Positions 33,311 through 43,273 of a stretch of DNA of 64,000 bases are shown one piece after another. The DNA lies in the NCBI RefSeq assembly GCF_009796805.1, contig NZ_CP047029.1, positions 2,056,501-2,120,500 on the forward strand. Direction: 5' to 3'. The notes beneath the pieces were generated by a model. That model made no database searches. It worked only from the letters and a program-made list of their open reading frames with translations, and had not been told where the DNA came from. Every line of letters begins with the position of its first letter. Positions within the stretch are counted from its first letter, which is position 1. This DNA comes from Algibacter sp. L1A34 (GTDB taxonomy: Bacteria; Bacteroidota; Bacteroidia; Flavobacteriales; Flavobacteriaceae). Both the position numbers and the translations under genes were made by a program.

Positions 33311-35959
33311 ATGGTAAATAATAGATACATATTACAATTTTTATTTGTGCTGCTAGGTACATTAGTATTGATTTGGTCTTGTGGCTCAAGCAAAAAAACT
33401 TTTGCTTTTAAGTTTCAGAATGAAAGTTTATCAATTGAAGAAAGAGTTGATGATTTAATAAACCAAATGACTCTTAAAGAAAAGGTTTCTCAAATGCGTT
33501 TTGATGCGCCTGCTATCGATCGATTAGGTATCACGGAATATAATTGGTGGAACGAGTGTTTACATGGAGTAGCAAGAGCAGGAGAAGCAACGGTGTTCCC
33601 TCAAGCAATAGGTATGGGAGCAACATGGAATCCTTCGTTAATATTAGAAATGGGAGAAGCTGTATCCGATGAGGCTAGAGCTAAACATCACAGATTTGTT
33701 TCGGAAGGAAAACGAGGTATTGCTCAAGGACTAACATTTTGGACGCCCAATATTAATATTTTTAGAGATCCACGTTGGGGAAGAGGCCAGGAAACTTATG
33801 GTGAAGACCCATTTTTAACGAGTAGAATTGGTGTTAATTACATAAAAGGTCTTCAAGGAGATGATGATAAATACCTAAAGGTAGTTGCTACGGCTAAGCA
33901 TTTTGCAGTACATAGTGGTCCAGAAAAATCAAGACATCAAGATAATTATCAAACATCTAATAAAGATTTATATGAAACGTATTTACCGGCATTTGAAGCA
34001 GCAGTAAAAGAAGCCAAGGTGCATTCTATTATGTGTGCTTATAATAGATATAGAGATGAGCCATGTTGTGGAAATAATTTATTGTTAAGTAAGATTCTTA
34101 GAGAGGATTGGGGGTTTAAAGGTTATGTGGTTTCAGATTGTTGGGCAATTAACGATTTTTGGCAACCTGAAAATCATGGTGTTGTAGAAACACCGGCAGA
34201 AGCTGGTGCTATGGCAATTAACAATGGTACAGATTTAAACTGCGGTAATGTATTTGATCCAAGTCTTAATGAAGCTGTATTAAAAGAACTTGTAGATGAA
34301 AATCAAATAGACATAGCTTTAAGTAGATTGTTTATAGCACGTTTTAAACTAGGAATGTTTGATAACCCTGAAAACGTTAAATGGTCAAAAATACCATATA
34401 GTGTTGTGGCTAGTGAAAAACATTTGGAATTATCTGAAAAAATAGCAAGAGAGTCCATGGTTTTACTTAAAAATGATAATAATATTTTGCCTTTAAAAAA
34501 GAATATTAAATCTATTGCCGTAATTGGTCCAAATGCCGATGCAGTACAATCTCTGTTAGGTAATTATCATGGTACACCTCATAATTATATAACTCCCCTA
34601 AAAGCAATTCGACAAAAATTGCCAAATACCGAAGTTAATTATGCTTTGGGTAGTGATATTGCCTCTGGCTGGTCAACATTTACGCATATACCAGTTTCGG
34701 TTCTTGAAAGTGAAAATAAATCGGGTTTGAAAGGTGAGTATTATACGAAATCAAATTTTGAAGGTGAACCAGTTTTAACACAAACGGACAGTGTTATTGA
34801 TTTTATTTGGACGCCAAAACGGCCTATAAAAGATTTTAAATCCGATGTTTTTTCGGTACGATGGACAGGTAATATAATCCCCAAACAAACAGGTTTATAT
34901 AGAATAGCACTTAAAGCTAGTAGTTACGGAAAACTATTTATGGGAGATTCTTTATATGCTGATTTTTCTGCAGATTACGAGCCAAAAACTGAGTATTTTG
35001 ATATGGAACTTGAAGAAGGTAAAGCTTACCCTATTAAAATTGAATATCAAAATAGATTATCAGATCCGCAAGTCCATTTACTATGGGCAAAACTTAACGA
35101 GGATTTATTAACTCCAGCTATTGAAGCAGCCAAAAAATCGGAAATTGTTTTACTATGTCTAGGATTATCTCCTGAGATAGAGGGAGAAGAAATGCCCGTA
35201 GAGTTGGATGGTTTTGATAAAGGAGATCGTTCAAGCTTAAAACTTCCAAAAAACCAAATTGAACTCATGAAAAAAGTTCATGCTTTAGGCAAGCCAACCA
35301 TTGTTGTTTTAATGAATGGTAGTGCTTTGGCCGTTAATTGGGCTGCGGAAAACGTTCCGGCTATTTTAGAAGCATGGTATCCAGGTGAGTTTGGAGGGAA
35401 AGCTATAGCAGATGTTTTATTTGGAGATTATAATCCAAGTGGCAGACTTCCAATTACATTTTATAAATCGGTTACAGATTTACCCGATTTTAAAAATTAT
35501 AATATGGAAAACAGAACCTATAAATACTTTAAAGGAGCTCCTCTGTTTCCATTTGGCCATGGTTTAAGTTATACTAGTTTTGAATATGAAAATTTAAATA
35601 TTCCAGAAAAGGTAAAACTTAATGATGCTATTAAAATTGCAGTTGATGTTAAAAACACTGGAGCTGTAGATGGAGACGAAGTGGTTCAGTTTTATCTAAC
35701 ACATGAGGATAAACAAGACGAATCTCCAATTAGAACTTTGGTAGGTTTTAAAAGAATTCATTTAAATGCTGGCGAAACCAAAACAGTAAATTATAAAATT
35801 GATGCAGATAAATATGCCTCAATAACATCCGAAGGAAAAAAAATAATAGAAACTGAAAATCTATTATTAAGTATTGGAGGGAAGCAACCTGGTTTTAAAG
35901 GAGTAGCTAGTGCCAAAACAACAGATGTTTTATCAAAACGAGTATTATTAATAAACTAA
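33311..35959 (+). CDS. GH3 beta-xylosidase / beta-glucosidase lipoprotein with PA14 insert
   Basis: 882 residues starting with a lipoprotein signal (VLIWSCGSS). The GH3 N-terminal barrel covers about 40-370 with NWWNECLHGVARAG, TPNINIFRDPRWGRGQETYGEDP, VATAKHFAVHSG and the nucleophile D276 in VVSDCW. The C-terminal GH3 domain is interrupted by a PA14 domain (about 471-596, GLKGEYYTKSNFEG), and a fibronectin III-like domain ends the protein (about 780-860). NWWNECLHG with a PA14 insert is typical of GH3 enzymes in hemicellulose loci that release xylose from xylo-oligosaccharides, so beta-xylosidase is more likely than beta-glucosidase here. It is the first large gene of the plus-strand PUL operon and probably acts in the periplasm. 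Confidence 0.93.
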   Translation: MVNNRYILQFLFVLLGTLVLIWSCGSSKKTFAFKFQNESLSIEERVDDLINQMTLKEKVSQMRFDAPAIDRLGITEYNWWNECLHGVARAGEATVFPQAIGMGATWNPSLILEMGEAVSDEARAKHHRFVSEGKRGIAQGLTFWTPNINIFRDPRWGRGQETYGEDPFLTSRIGVNYIKGLQGDDDKYLKVVATAKHFAVHSGPEKSRHQDNYQTSNKDLYETYLPAFEAAVKEAKVHSIMCAYNRYRDEPCCGNNLLLSKILREDWGFKGYVVSDCWAINDFWQPENHGVVETPAEAGAMAINNGTDLNCGNVFDPSLNEAVLKELVDENQIDIALSRLFIARFKLGMFDNPENVKWSKIPYSVVASEKHLELSEKIARESMVLLKNDNNILPLKKNIKSIAVIGPNADAVQSLLGNYHGTPHNYITPLKAIRQKLPNTEVNYALGSDIASGWSTFTHIPVSVLESENKSGLKGEYYTKSNFEGEPVLTQTDSVIDFIWTPKRPIKDFKSDVFSVRWTGNIIPKQTGLYRIALKASSYGKLFMGDSLYADFSADYEPKTEYFDMELEEGKAYPIKIEYQNRLSDPQVHLLWAKLNEDLLTPAIEAAKKSEIVLLCLGLSPEIEGEEMPVELDGFDKGDRSSLKLPKNQIELMKKVHALGKPTIVVLMNGSALAVNWAAENVPAILEAWYPGEFGGKAIADVLFGDYNPSGRLPITFYKSVTDLPDFKNYNMENRTYKYFKGAPLFPFGHGLSYTSFEYENLNIPEKVKLNDAIKIAVDVKNTGAVDGDEVVQFYLTHEDKQDESPIRTLVGFKRIHLNAGETKTVNYKIDADKYASITSEGKKIIETENLLLSIGGKQPGFKGVASAKTTDVLSKRVLLIN

Positions 35960-35982
35960 TTTAATAACTTAAACTATTTAAT

Positions 35983-38979
35983 ATGATTAAACTTAAACTT
36001 TTAGGTATGTTGTTTGCCATGTTTTGCATGCAAAATGCCTTTTCACAAACAAAAACCATTAGTGGTACAGTTTCAGATACAGGCGGTGTGCCATTGCCGG
36101 GAGTGTCGCTTATTGTTGTTGGAACAACTATTGGTGTATCGACAGATTTTGATGGTAATTACACCTTACAAAATATTAACGTTGGAGATCAATTAACTGT
36201 CAGTTATATTGGTATGCTTTCTCAAACGATAACTATTGGAACTCAAAGTACCATAAATGTTACTTTAGAAGAATCCGTAGAAGCTCTTGCAGCTATTGTA
36301 GTTGTTGGTTATGGTTCTCAAAGTAGAGCAGAGGTAACAGGAGCGATTTCAACAATCGATTCCGAAACAATGTCTTCAATACCGGTAACAAATGCAGAAT
36401 CTGCATTGCAAGGTAGAGCAGCGGGTATAACTGTAGCTAATAGTGGTGTGCCAGGATCTTCACCTTCAGTATTAATTAGAGGGTTAGGTTCAGTAGGTAA
36501 TAACTCGCCATTATATGTCATTGATGGTGTTATTGTTGGTAACCTATCTGGTATTAGTCCAAACGATATAGAATCTGTTTCTGTATTAAAAGATGCTTCT
36601 ACTACTGCGGTTTATGGAGCGCAAGGCTCTAATGGTGTAGTGGTTGTTACTACAAAACAAGGTAAAAATGGAAAAGGAAGGTTAAACTTTAATACCTATA
36701 CAGGTTTTCAAACAGTAGCAAAAAGATATGATGTATTAGAAACCATAGATTATTTAAAATACGCAGGTGAATTAGGAGTGTTTCCTAACAGACCATTATC
36801 TACTTACAAAACCAATACAGATTGGCAAGATGAAATCTTTAGAGTAGGTATTATTCAGGATTATAATTTAAGTTACTCTGGTGGTACAGAAAACTCTACA
36901 CATCTTTTTTCTGCTGAATATTTAAAACAAGAAGGAACTTTAATTGATACAGGTTTTGAAAGATATTCTTTTAGAGCAAATAGTAGTGCTAAATTTGGAA
37001 AAATTACAGTAGGTGAATCTATGTCTCTTTCTTTCGGAAAACAAAATCCGGAAAGAGATGCAGAAGGTAGATCACTTATAGAGCACGCCATTAAAGCGGC
37101 ACCTTATTTGTCTGTATATAATTCAAGTAACTTAGGTGGTTTTCAAGGGCCTTCTTCATCAGCAGATGGACAAGATGCTGTAAACCCAGTAAGAGTTCAA
37201 AAACTTGGTGACGCAGTAAATAAATCATTAGGGATTATTGGAAATGTTTATGCAGAACTAGAAATTATTGAAGGTTTAAAATTTAAATCTCAAGTAGGTT
37301 TAGATTATTACACTTACAATAATAGTAATTTCATACCGTCATATAGTGATGATAGTGTTGAAGGTAGTACTACACACGCACAAAATTATGCAGCAATTAC
37401 ACGTAATAGCGGTAATGGTCAAACAATCATATTTGATAATAGTTTAACCTATAAAACAACAATTAATGATAATCATAATTTTGAAATATTAGCATTGGTT
37501 GAAAAATATGAAGGAAAAAACGAAAGTCTAAATGCAAGTAGTAGAAATGCTGTTACAGATGAAGTAAATCAAGTTTCTAATGAAGATTCAAGTGTTAGCT
37601 CAAGTTCTTCAGAAGTAAATAAAATTGGATACTTAGGACGTGTTAATTACAATTTTGATGGTAGATACATTGCATCTGCATCTTTTAGACGTGATGCTTC
37701 ATCAAGATTTGGAGCAAACAAACGTTGGGCTAACTTTTACTCAGCATCTGCTGGTTGGAATATTGCAAAAGAATCTTTTATGGAAGATTCTAACTTCAGT
37801 AACTTAAAATTAAGAGCTAGTTACGGTACTGTAGGTAGTGATGCTATTGGAGATTATTTATATGCACCTTCTTTAACAGGTGGTTTTGAATATCCTATTG
37901 GTGGTGCAGTTGCATTTGGTGTAACAGCTAACGGAGGTTCAAATCAAGACTTACAATGGGAAACCAAAGAAATTATAAACGTTGGTTTAGACGCAGGTTT
38001 ATTTAATGAAAAATTTACAGCTTCTTTAGAGTACTACCAAAATACAAGTAATGATTTATTAATTTACATACCTGCTGTATTATCAAGTGGTATTAATGCA
38101 GGTAGCTTACCTGTAAATGCTGGTTCTGTTGAAACTAAAGGTTTTGAATTAGTATTAGGATTTAATGATTATGATGGAGACTTTACTTGGTCTGCAAACT
38201 TAAATTTAGGAACTTCAAAAAATGAAGTATTAAGTTTAGGTGCTAGAGATGAGATTACAGGATCTCCTTACAAATTAGGTGGAGCAGATGTTACGCGTAC
38301 AGTTGTAGGAGAATCATTATTTCATTTTTACGGTTTAGTATCTGACGGAATTTACCAAAATCAAGAAGAAGTAGAGGCTGTATTTACTGCAAACCCAAAC
38401 CAAGTTATTGTTAAGCCAGGAGACATTCGCTTTAAAGATTTAAATGGTGATGGAGCTATTAATTCTGATGATAGAACAATTATTGGTAATCCATTTCCAG
38501 ATTTAACATACGGTTTAAATTTAGACGCTAAATATAAAAATTTCGATATGAGCTTATTTATTACAGGAGTTTCAGGAAACGAAGTTTTTAATACAAATAC
38601 GTACGATTTAGTGGGTGGAGCAAACAGGTTATTTAATGTAAGCCAATCTTATTACGATAATAAATGGTCTGCAACAAACCCAACAGGGACAGAGCCTAGA
38701 ATTTTAGGAGCACCTCAAAACAATGGAATTTCTGATCGTTTTGTTGAAGATGGATCATACACCAGATTAAAAAGTATTTCCTTAGGTTATACATTTCCAA
38801 ATGAAACATTCGAAAAATATTTTTCAAAATTACGTTTGTATGTTAGTGGTCAAAACTTAGTAACTATAAGTGATTATTCTGGTTTAGATCCTGAAATAGG
38901 AGGAGGTGAATTTGGAATTGATAGAGGTAAATACCCACAGCCTAAATCTTTTTTATTAGGAGTTCAAGTTTCATTTTAA
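35983..38979 (+). CDS. SusC-family TonB-dependent receptor
   Basis: 998 residues. The signal peptide ends at AFSQ, followed by a carboxypeptidase regulatory-like domain (about 25-100, ISGTVSDTGGVPLPGVSLIV), a TonB-box-like VVVGYGSQ, a plug domain (PVTNAESALQGRAAGI, VLIRGLGSVGNNSPLYVIDG, SVLKDASTTAVYGAQGSNGVV) and a long outer-membrane barrel ending with the terminal aromatic motif LLGVQVSF. It imports oligosaccharides through the outer membrane together with the SusD partner encoded 13 bases downstream. In this locus the cargo should be xylo-oligosaccharides. Confidence 0.97.
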   Translation: MIKLKLLGMLFAMFCMQNAFSQTKTISGTVSDTGGVPLPGVSLIVVGTTIGVSTDFDGNYTLQNINVGDQLTVSYIGMLSQTITIGTQSTINVTLEESVEALAAIVVVGYGSQSRAEVTGAISTIDSETMSSIPVTNAESALQGRAAGITVANSGVPGSSPSVLIRGLGSVGNNSPLYVIDGVIVGNLSGISPNDIESVSVLKDASTTAVYGAQGSNGVVVVTTKQGKNGKGRLNFNTYTGFQTVAKRYDVLETIDYLKYAGELGVFPNRPLSTYKTNTDWQDEIFRVGIIQDYNLSYSGGTENSTHLFSAEYLKQEGTLIDTGFERYSFRANSSAKFGKITVGESMSLSFGKQNPERDAEGRSLIEHAIKAAPYLSVYNSSNLGGFQGPSSSADGQDAVNPVRVQKLGDAVNKSLGIIGNVYAELEIIEGLKFKSQVGLDYYTYNNSNFIPSYSDDSVEGSTTHAQNYAAITRNSGNGQTIIFDNSLTYKTTINDNHNFEILALVEKYEGKNESLNASSRNAVTDEVNQVSNEDSSVSSSSSEVNKIGYLGRVNYNFDGRYIASASFRRDASSRFGANKRWANFYSASAGWNIAKESFMEDSNFSNLKLRASYGTVGSDAIGDYLYAPSLTGGFEYPIGGAVAFGVTANGGSNQDLQWETKEIINVGLDAGLFNEKFTASLEYYQNTSNDLLIYIPAVLSSGINAGSLPVNAGSVETKGFELVLGFNDYDGDFTWSANLNLGTSKNEVLSLGARDEITGSPYKLGGADVTRTVVGESLFHFYGLVSDGIYQNQEEVEAVFTANPNQVIVKPGDIRFKDLNGDGAINSDDRTIIGNPFPDLTYGLNLDAKYKNFDMSLFITGVSGNEVFNTNTYDLVGGANRLFNVSQSYYDNKWSATNPTGTEPRILGAPQNNGISDRFVEDGSYTRLKSISLGYTFPNETFEKYFSKLRLYVSGQNLVTISDYSGLDPEIGGGEFGIDRGKYPQPKSFLLGVQVSF

Positions 38980-38992
38980 AAATTAAAAAATC

Positions 38993-40483
38993 ATGAAAAA
39001 ATATATATTAATAGTTATAGCACTATTCGGAATTTTTTTAACAAATTCTTGTTCGGAAGAAGATTTGGAATTATCAAACCCAAATCAATTATCACCAGAT
39101 ACTTTTTTCTCAAATGAGTCTCAAGTAGAATCATCAGTAAATGCAGCTTATGCAAATTTGCAACCATTTGGATTGTATGGTAGGTTAATGTTTTATATGA
39201 TGGACAATATGTCTCATGAACAATCCGGTAACGGTCAACAAGAAGGAGATAAAGTAACCTTTGCAGATTTCTCATTCGATTCAAGTCTACCTTCTATTAA
39301 AGATTATTGGGATGGATGTTATAGAGGAATTAACAAAGCAAATTTTGTAATTGCTAATACTGAAAAAATTAATGCATTGCCAGAAGGAACATTAACTGCT
39401 GCTAAAAAAGCGAAATATATTGGTGAAGCACGTTTTTTAAGAGCACATTATTACTGGCTTTTAGTAAATCGTTATGGAGGAGTTCCTATTTATTTAGGTG
39501 ATGGAACCGACAATGCAGAAGGACAACCAAGAAGTACAAAAGAAGCAGTGATTGAATTAATTATAGACGATTTAAAATATGCTGCTACTAATTTATATGA
39601 TAAAGGTGCAGAAACACCAGGTAGAGCAACAAAAGGAGCTGCTCAAGCTTTTTTAGGAAAAGTATTCTTATATCAAGAATCTTATGATTTAGCTTTAGTA
39701 GAGTTTAATAAATTATCTGGTTACGCTCTTGAAGATAATTACTTCGATAATTTTATGGAAGAAACGGAGCATGGTGTGGAATCAATTTTTGAAGTTGAGT
39801 ACGATATAGCTTTAGGAACTGAGCAATTCTGGTGGTCTGCTGTTAATGGAACAGGTCCAATTCATGCAACTAAGAGAGGGCAAGATTATGGCGTTTTAGA
39901 TTGGTTTAACGTGTATCCATCAGATGATTTAGTGGCTGAGTTTGAAGCAGGAGATAAAAGATTTGCTGGTAGTTTTTACGTGGCAGGAGACACATATAAC
40001 AATGGAGATAATACTTTTGTTGAGTCAGATTTTGCTGAAAACGGAGGTAATATTAGACCAGTGGCTTGGAAAAAGTACCAAAATTATTACAAACAACCTT
40101 CAGAAAATGGAGAATCTGGAATTAACGTAAAAGTAATTCGTTATTCAGATGTTTTATTAATGATGGCAGAATGTGAAAATGAAGTGGGGTCTCAAACAAC
40201 AGCAATTGGTTATATAAATAAAGTTAGAACTAGAGCAGGCTTGGATAATTTAGATGCAAGTTTATCTAAAGATGCCGTTTTTAAAGCAATTGTTCACGAA
40301 CGTAAAGTAGAGCTTAATGGTGAACAAGTTCGTTTTGATGATATGCTTAGATGGGGAATTGTAGCTACAGAATTAGCTGGAACAAATTTTCAAGTAGGGA
40401 AAAATGAATTATGGCCAATTCCTGATGCCGAGATTAGTTCAAATGCTAATATTAATTCAGAAGATCAAAACCCAGGTTTTTAA
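38993..40483 (+). CDS. SusD/RagB-family glycan-binding lipoprotein
   Basis: 496 residues with lipobox LTNSCSEE. The SusD N-terminal features are clear (NPNQLSPDTFFSNESQVESSVNAAYANL, DYWDGCYRGINKANFVIAN, GEARFLRAHYYWLLVNRYGGVPIY), as is the C-terminal RagB/SusD part with IRYSDVLLMMAECENEVG, YINKVRTRAGL, VHERKVELNGEQVRFDDMLRWG and LWPIPDAEI. It lids the SusC channel and binds substrate on the cell surface. The SusC-SusD order and the 13-base spacing are standard. Confidence 0.97.
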   Translation: MKKYILIVIALFGIFLTNSCSEEDLELSNPNQLSPDTFFSNESQVESSVNAAYANLQPFGLYGRLMFYMMDNMSHEQSGNGQQEGDKVTFADFSFDSSLPSIKDYWDGCYRGINKANFVIANTEKINALPEGTLTAAKKAKYIGEARFLRAHYYWLLVNRYGGVPIYLGDGTDNAEGQPRSTKEAVIELIIDDLKYAATNLYDKGAETPGRATKGAAQAFLGKVFLYQESYDLALVEFNKLSGYALEDNYFDNFMEETEHGVESIFEVEYDIALGTEQFWWSAVNGTGPIHATKRGQDYGVLDWFNVYPSDDLVAEFEAGDKRFAGSFYVAGDTYNNGDNTFVESDFAENGGNIRPVAWKKYQNYYKQPSENGESGINVKVIRYSDVLLMMAECENEVGSQTTAIGYINKVRTRAGLDNLDASLSKDAVFKAIVHERKVELNGEQVRFDDMLRWGIVATELAGTNFQVGKNELWPIPDAEISSNANINSEDQNPGF

Positions 40484-40538
40484 TATTTGAGTTAATGCTC
40501 TAGGAGTATTAGAATAATTTTAATAATAAAATACAATT

Positions 40539-41786
40539 ATGAAAAACAATAAAATATTAGGTCTATTATGTTTGTTCACAGCCTTTTGGTCGTGCGGAAA
40601 CGATGACGAGGTAATGGTGGAGCTAACGCAACCAACATTCACAATAACAGAATCTGCAGAAAATTCAGGTATTTATAATTTTGAAAACACAACACCAGAT
40701 AAAGAAGAGTTTTATAGCTATTGGGAGTTTGAAATTGGAGATGCTAAAGTTGCAGATCAAGCAGGTCCTGTAGAACATGAATATAAAATATCGGGAAACA
40801 AATTAGTAACATTAACTATGGTTAGCACTATTAATGCTTTGCAAGCAACCCAAATGGTTGAGGTAATTGTACCTGTTGCAGAAGGTTATTTAACAAATCC
40901 AGAAAATTTATTATTAAATGGATATTTGGTTGAAGGAGATGGCGATGACTTTACAAATTGGAGTGCTTATAATGGAGGCGATAATATATTTTCTACAACA
41001 GATGCACTTATAGGCGGTAGAGCAGTTAAAGTATCTAATGCGGCAGATGCAGATCCTTGGACTGTGCAATTTGTAAGTGATGCTATTGAAACTGAAATAG
41101 GTGAAGAGTATACGGTTTCATTTTGGGGTAAAGGTAATGGAGAAGTAGTCCGTTTTTCAACAAAACCTGATGGATCAGCTCAATACGGTCCAGATTATAC
41201 ATTAACGTCAGATTGGCAACAATACACTTGGACAATTACGGCTAATGAAGCAAATACTAATATATCTTTAGATATGGGTAAATCTGCAGGAACATTTGTT
41301 ATAGATGTTATCGAAGTTGTAAAAGGTGATGCAGCGCTTCCGCTTCCATCAGATTCTAGCTTAGTTTTAAACGGGGGTTTTGAAGATGGTGATGGTAATG
41401 AATTTGCTAATTGGGGAAAATATAATGGAGGAGATTTCATTGTTGAAGAAACTAGCGATGTATTATCCGGTTCTAGAGCCGTTAAAGTATCAAACTCAGC
41501 AGCTGGAGATGCTTGGAGCGTACAATTTGTAAGTGATGCCATTGAAACAGAAGTAGGTGCTGAATATGAAGTGTCTTTATGGGCAAAAGGAGATCCTGCT
41601 GTTATTCGTTATTCAACAAAACCAGATGGTTCGGCGCAATACGCACCAGACTATACAATTACTGAAGATTGGGAACAATACACTTGGACTTTTACAGCTA
41701 ATGAGGCTATGACTAATATTTCTTTAGATATGGGGACTTCAGCTGGTACATTTATTCTTGATGATGTTAAAGTAAATAAAAAATAA
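40539..41786 (+). CDS. Surface lipoprotein with PKD-like domain and two tandem CBM4/9-like modules
   Basis: 415 residues with lipobox FWSCGND. A PKD-like domain (about 30-115, with FYSYWEFEIGD and HEYKISG) is followed by two clearly duplicated beta-sandwich modules, about 122-265 and 275-415. Each contains NxxFxNWxxYNGG, RAVKVSN, FVSDAIETE[IV]GxEYxVSxWxKG and SLDMGxSAGTF. The pattern fits carbohydrate-binding modules of the CBM4/9/22 type found with xylanases. Position directly after SusD marks it as a SusE/SusF-like surface glycan-binding protein for xylan. No catalytic residues are seen. Confidence 0.85.
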   Translation: MKNNKILGLLCLFTAFWSCGNDDEVMVELTQPTFTITESAENSGIYNFENTTPDKEEFYSYWEFEIGDAKVADQAGPVEHEYKISGNKLVTLTMVSTINALQATQMVEVIVPVAEGYLTNPENLLLNGYLVEGDGDDFTNWSAYNGGDNIFSTTDALIGGRAVKVSNAADADPWTVQFVSDAIETEIGEEYTVSFWGKGNGEVVRFSTKPDGSAQYGPDYTLTSDWQQYTWTITANEANTNISLDMGKSAGTFVIDVIEVVKGDAALPLPSDSSLVLNGGFEDGDGNEFANWGKYNGGDFIVEETSDVLSGSRAVKVSNSAAGDAWSVQFVSDAIETEVGAEYEVSLWAKGDPAVIRYSTKPDGSAQYAPDYTITEDWEQYTWTFTANEAMTNISLDMGTSAGTFILDDVKVNKK

Positions 41787-41823
41787 GAGTAAAAATCTTG
41801 GCTAACTAAATATTATAGATATT

Positions 41824-43179
41824 ATGAAAATAAATAAACTTATACTTTTATTTGTAACGACGTTGCTCGCATTCTCATGTACTAATGATGAGGATAACAA
41901 TTTTAATGGATCTGAACTTATAGAGCCAGAAACAATTCAGGCTTCGTTTAGTTATACTGTTTCACCTACAGATCCTTATGTAATACAATTAGAAAACACA
42001 ACGAATGGAACTGTTCAATATAAAAGTTATTGGGATTTTGGTTTAGGTGAAGGAACTGTTATTGATGAGGCCGGTTTAGATGAGGTGAGATATAACGAAG
42101 TAGGCGATTATACTGTTAAATTATATGCTATTTACGATGGCGTTACAACGGTAGAAAGCAAAGTTATAAAAGTTGACGAAAATGGAGTTTGTCCTGACGG
42201 ACTTTGTGGTTCTACAAGCAACACAAGTTTAAAAGATGCGGCGACTACTTTTTCTGTGGGTACAATTACTCGATCTTCTTGGCTTTCTGCAGGTGGAAAA
42301 TATACTGATATTATAAAAGAGCAGTTTAACAATTTAACTTCAGAATATGAGATGAAGATGAACGTGATGTATCCTTCTCAAGGTAGTTATGATTTTAGTG
42401 CTGCTGATGCCATTGTAGATTTTGCTGTTGCAAATGATATAAATGTACATGGGCACGCTTTAATTTGGCATAATGCGACACCTTCTTGGGTTGAGGGTTT
42501 TTCTGGAACTGATGCTGAATTTGAAACTATGGTGAAAGATTATATTACTACAACTGTTACAAGGTATAAAGGTAAAGTTCGCTCTTGGGATGTTGTAAAT
42601 GAAGCTATAGATGATGGTAGTGGAAATCCATTAAGAAACTCTATTTTCAAACAAAAAATGGGTAACGATTACATTAAAAAATGTTTTCAATTTGCTAGAG
42701 ATGCAGATCCAGATGCTTTATTATTTTATAATGATTATAATATGGCTTCAAGTTCAGGAAAAAGAACAGCAATGTTAGCAATCGTTGATGGTCTTGGTGA
42801 TCTTATCGATGGTGTAGGTGCTCAAATGCATATTTCGTATAATGGGCCTTCTGCATCACAAATTGAAGCAACGGCAAATGCTATTGTAGCTAAAGGTAAA
42901 AAAGTTCATTTTTCTGAATTAGATATTAGAGCAAACCCTGATGGCAATTTAACATCATTAACAAGTGAAAGAAGCAGCCTGCAACAAGCAAAATACAAAG
43001 AAGTTGTAGAGATCTATAACGCCATTCCTTCAGAAAACAAGTTTGCGTTAACTGTTTGGGGAATTCGTGATAATAAATCTTGGTTAATAGATTTTTGGGG
43101 TAACCCAGAATGGCCATTATTATTTGACGATGATTATAATAAAAAACCTGCTTACTACGGGTTTTTAGAAGGACTATAG
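41824..43179 (+). CDS. GH10 endo-xylanase lipoprotein with N-terminal PKD-like domain
   Basis: 451 residues with lipobox LAFSCTND. A PKD-like domain (about 35-115, KSYWDFGLGEGTV) resembles that of the upstream CBM protein. The GH10 barrel (about 135-451) shows HGHALIWHNATPSW, the acid/base E260 in WDVVNEA, YNDYNMAS, GVGAQMHISY and the nucleophile E365 in HFSELDIRA. The early barrel motif reads SEYEMKM instead of the common PENEMKW, so the distal glycone subsites may differ. It is most likely a surface endo-1,4-beta-xylanase that begins xylan breakdown. Confidence 0.94.
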   Translation: MKINKLILLFVTTLLAFSCTNDEDNNFNGSELIEPETIQASFSYTVSPTDPYVIQLENTTNGTVQYKSYWDFGLGEGTVIDEAGLDEVRYNEVGDYTVKLYAIYDGVTTVESKVIKVDENGVCPDGLCGSTSNTSLKDAATTFSVGTITRSSWLSAGGKYTDIIKEQFNNLTSEYEMKMNVMYPSQGSYDFSAADAIVDFAVANDINVHGHALIWHNATPSWVEGFSGTDAEFETMVKDYITTTVTRYKGKVRSWDVVNEAIDDGSGNPLRNSIFKQKMGNDYIKKCFQFARDADPDALLFYNDYNMASSSGKRTAMLAIVDGLGDLIDGVGAQMHISYNGPSASQIEATANAIVAKGKKVHFSELDIRANPDGNLTSLTSERSSLQQAKYKEVVEIYNAIPSENKFALTVWGIRDNKSWLIDFWGNPEWPLLFDDDYNKKPAYYGFLEGL

Positions 43180-43203
43180 TAAATAAATATAAACATTTTA
43201 TAG

Positions 43204-43260
43204 ATGGGTTTAAAGCTTTAAAGAGTATCAGTCTTTTTAAATTTTAAACCCATTTTTTTT
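43204..43260 (+). terminator. Intra-operon terminator or attenuator between two GH10 genes
   Basis: ATGGGTTTAAA (43204-43214) and TTTAAACCCAT (43243-43253) pair perfectly over 11 bases, followed directly by a run of T to 43260. It lies between GH10 genes in the same orientation and may reduce read-through from the Sus genes to the later genes. Confidence 0.8.
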
Positions 43261-43273
43261 AAACTCAATAAAA

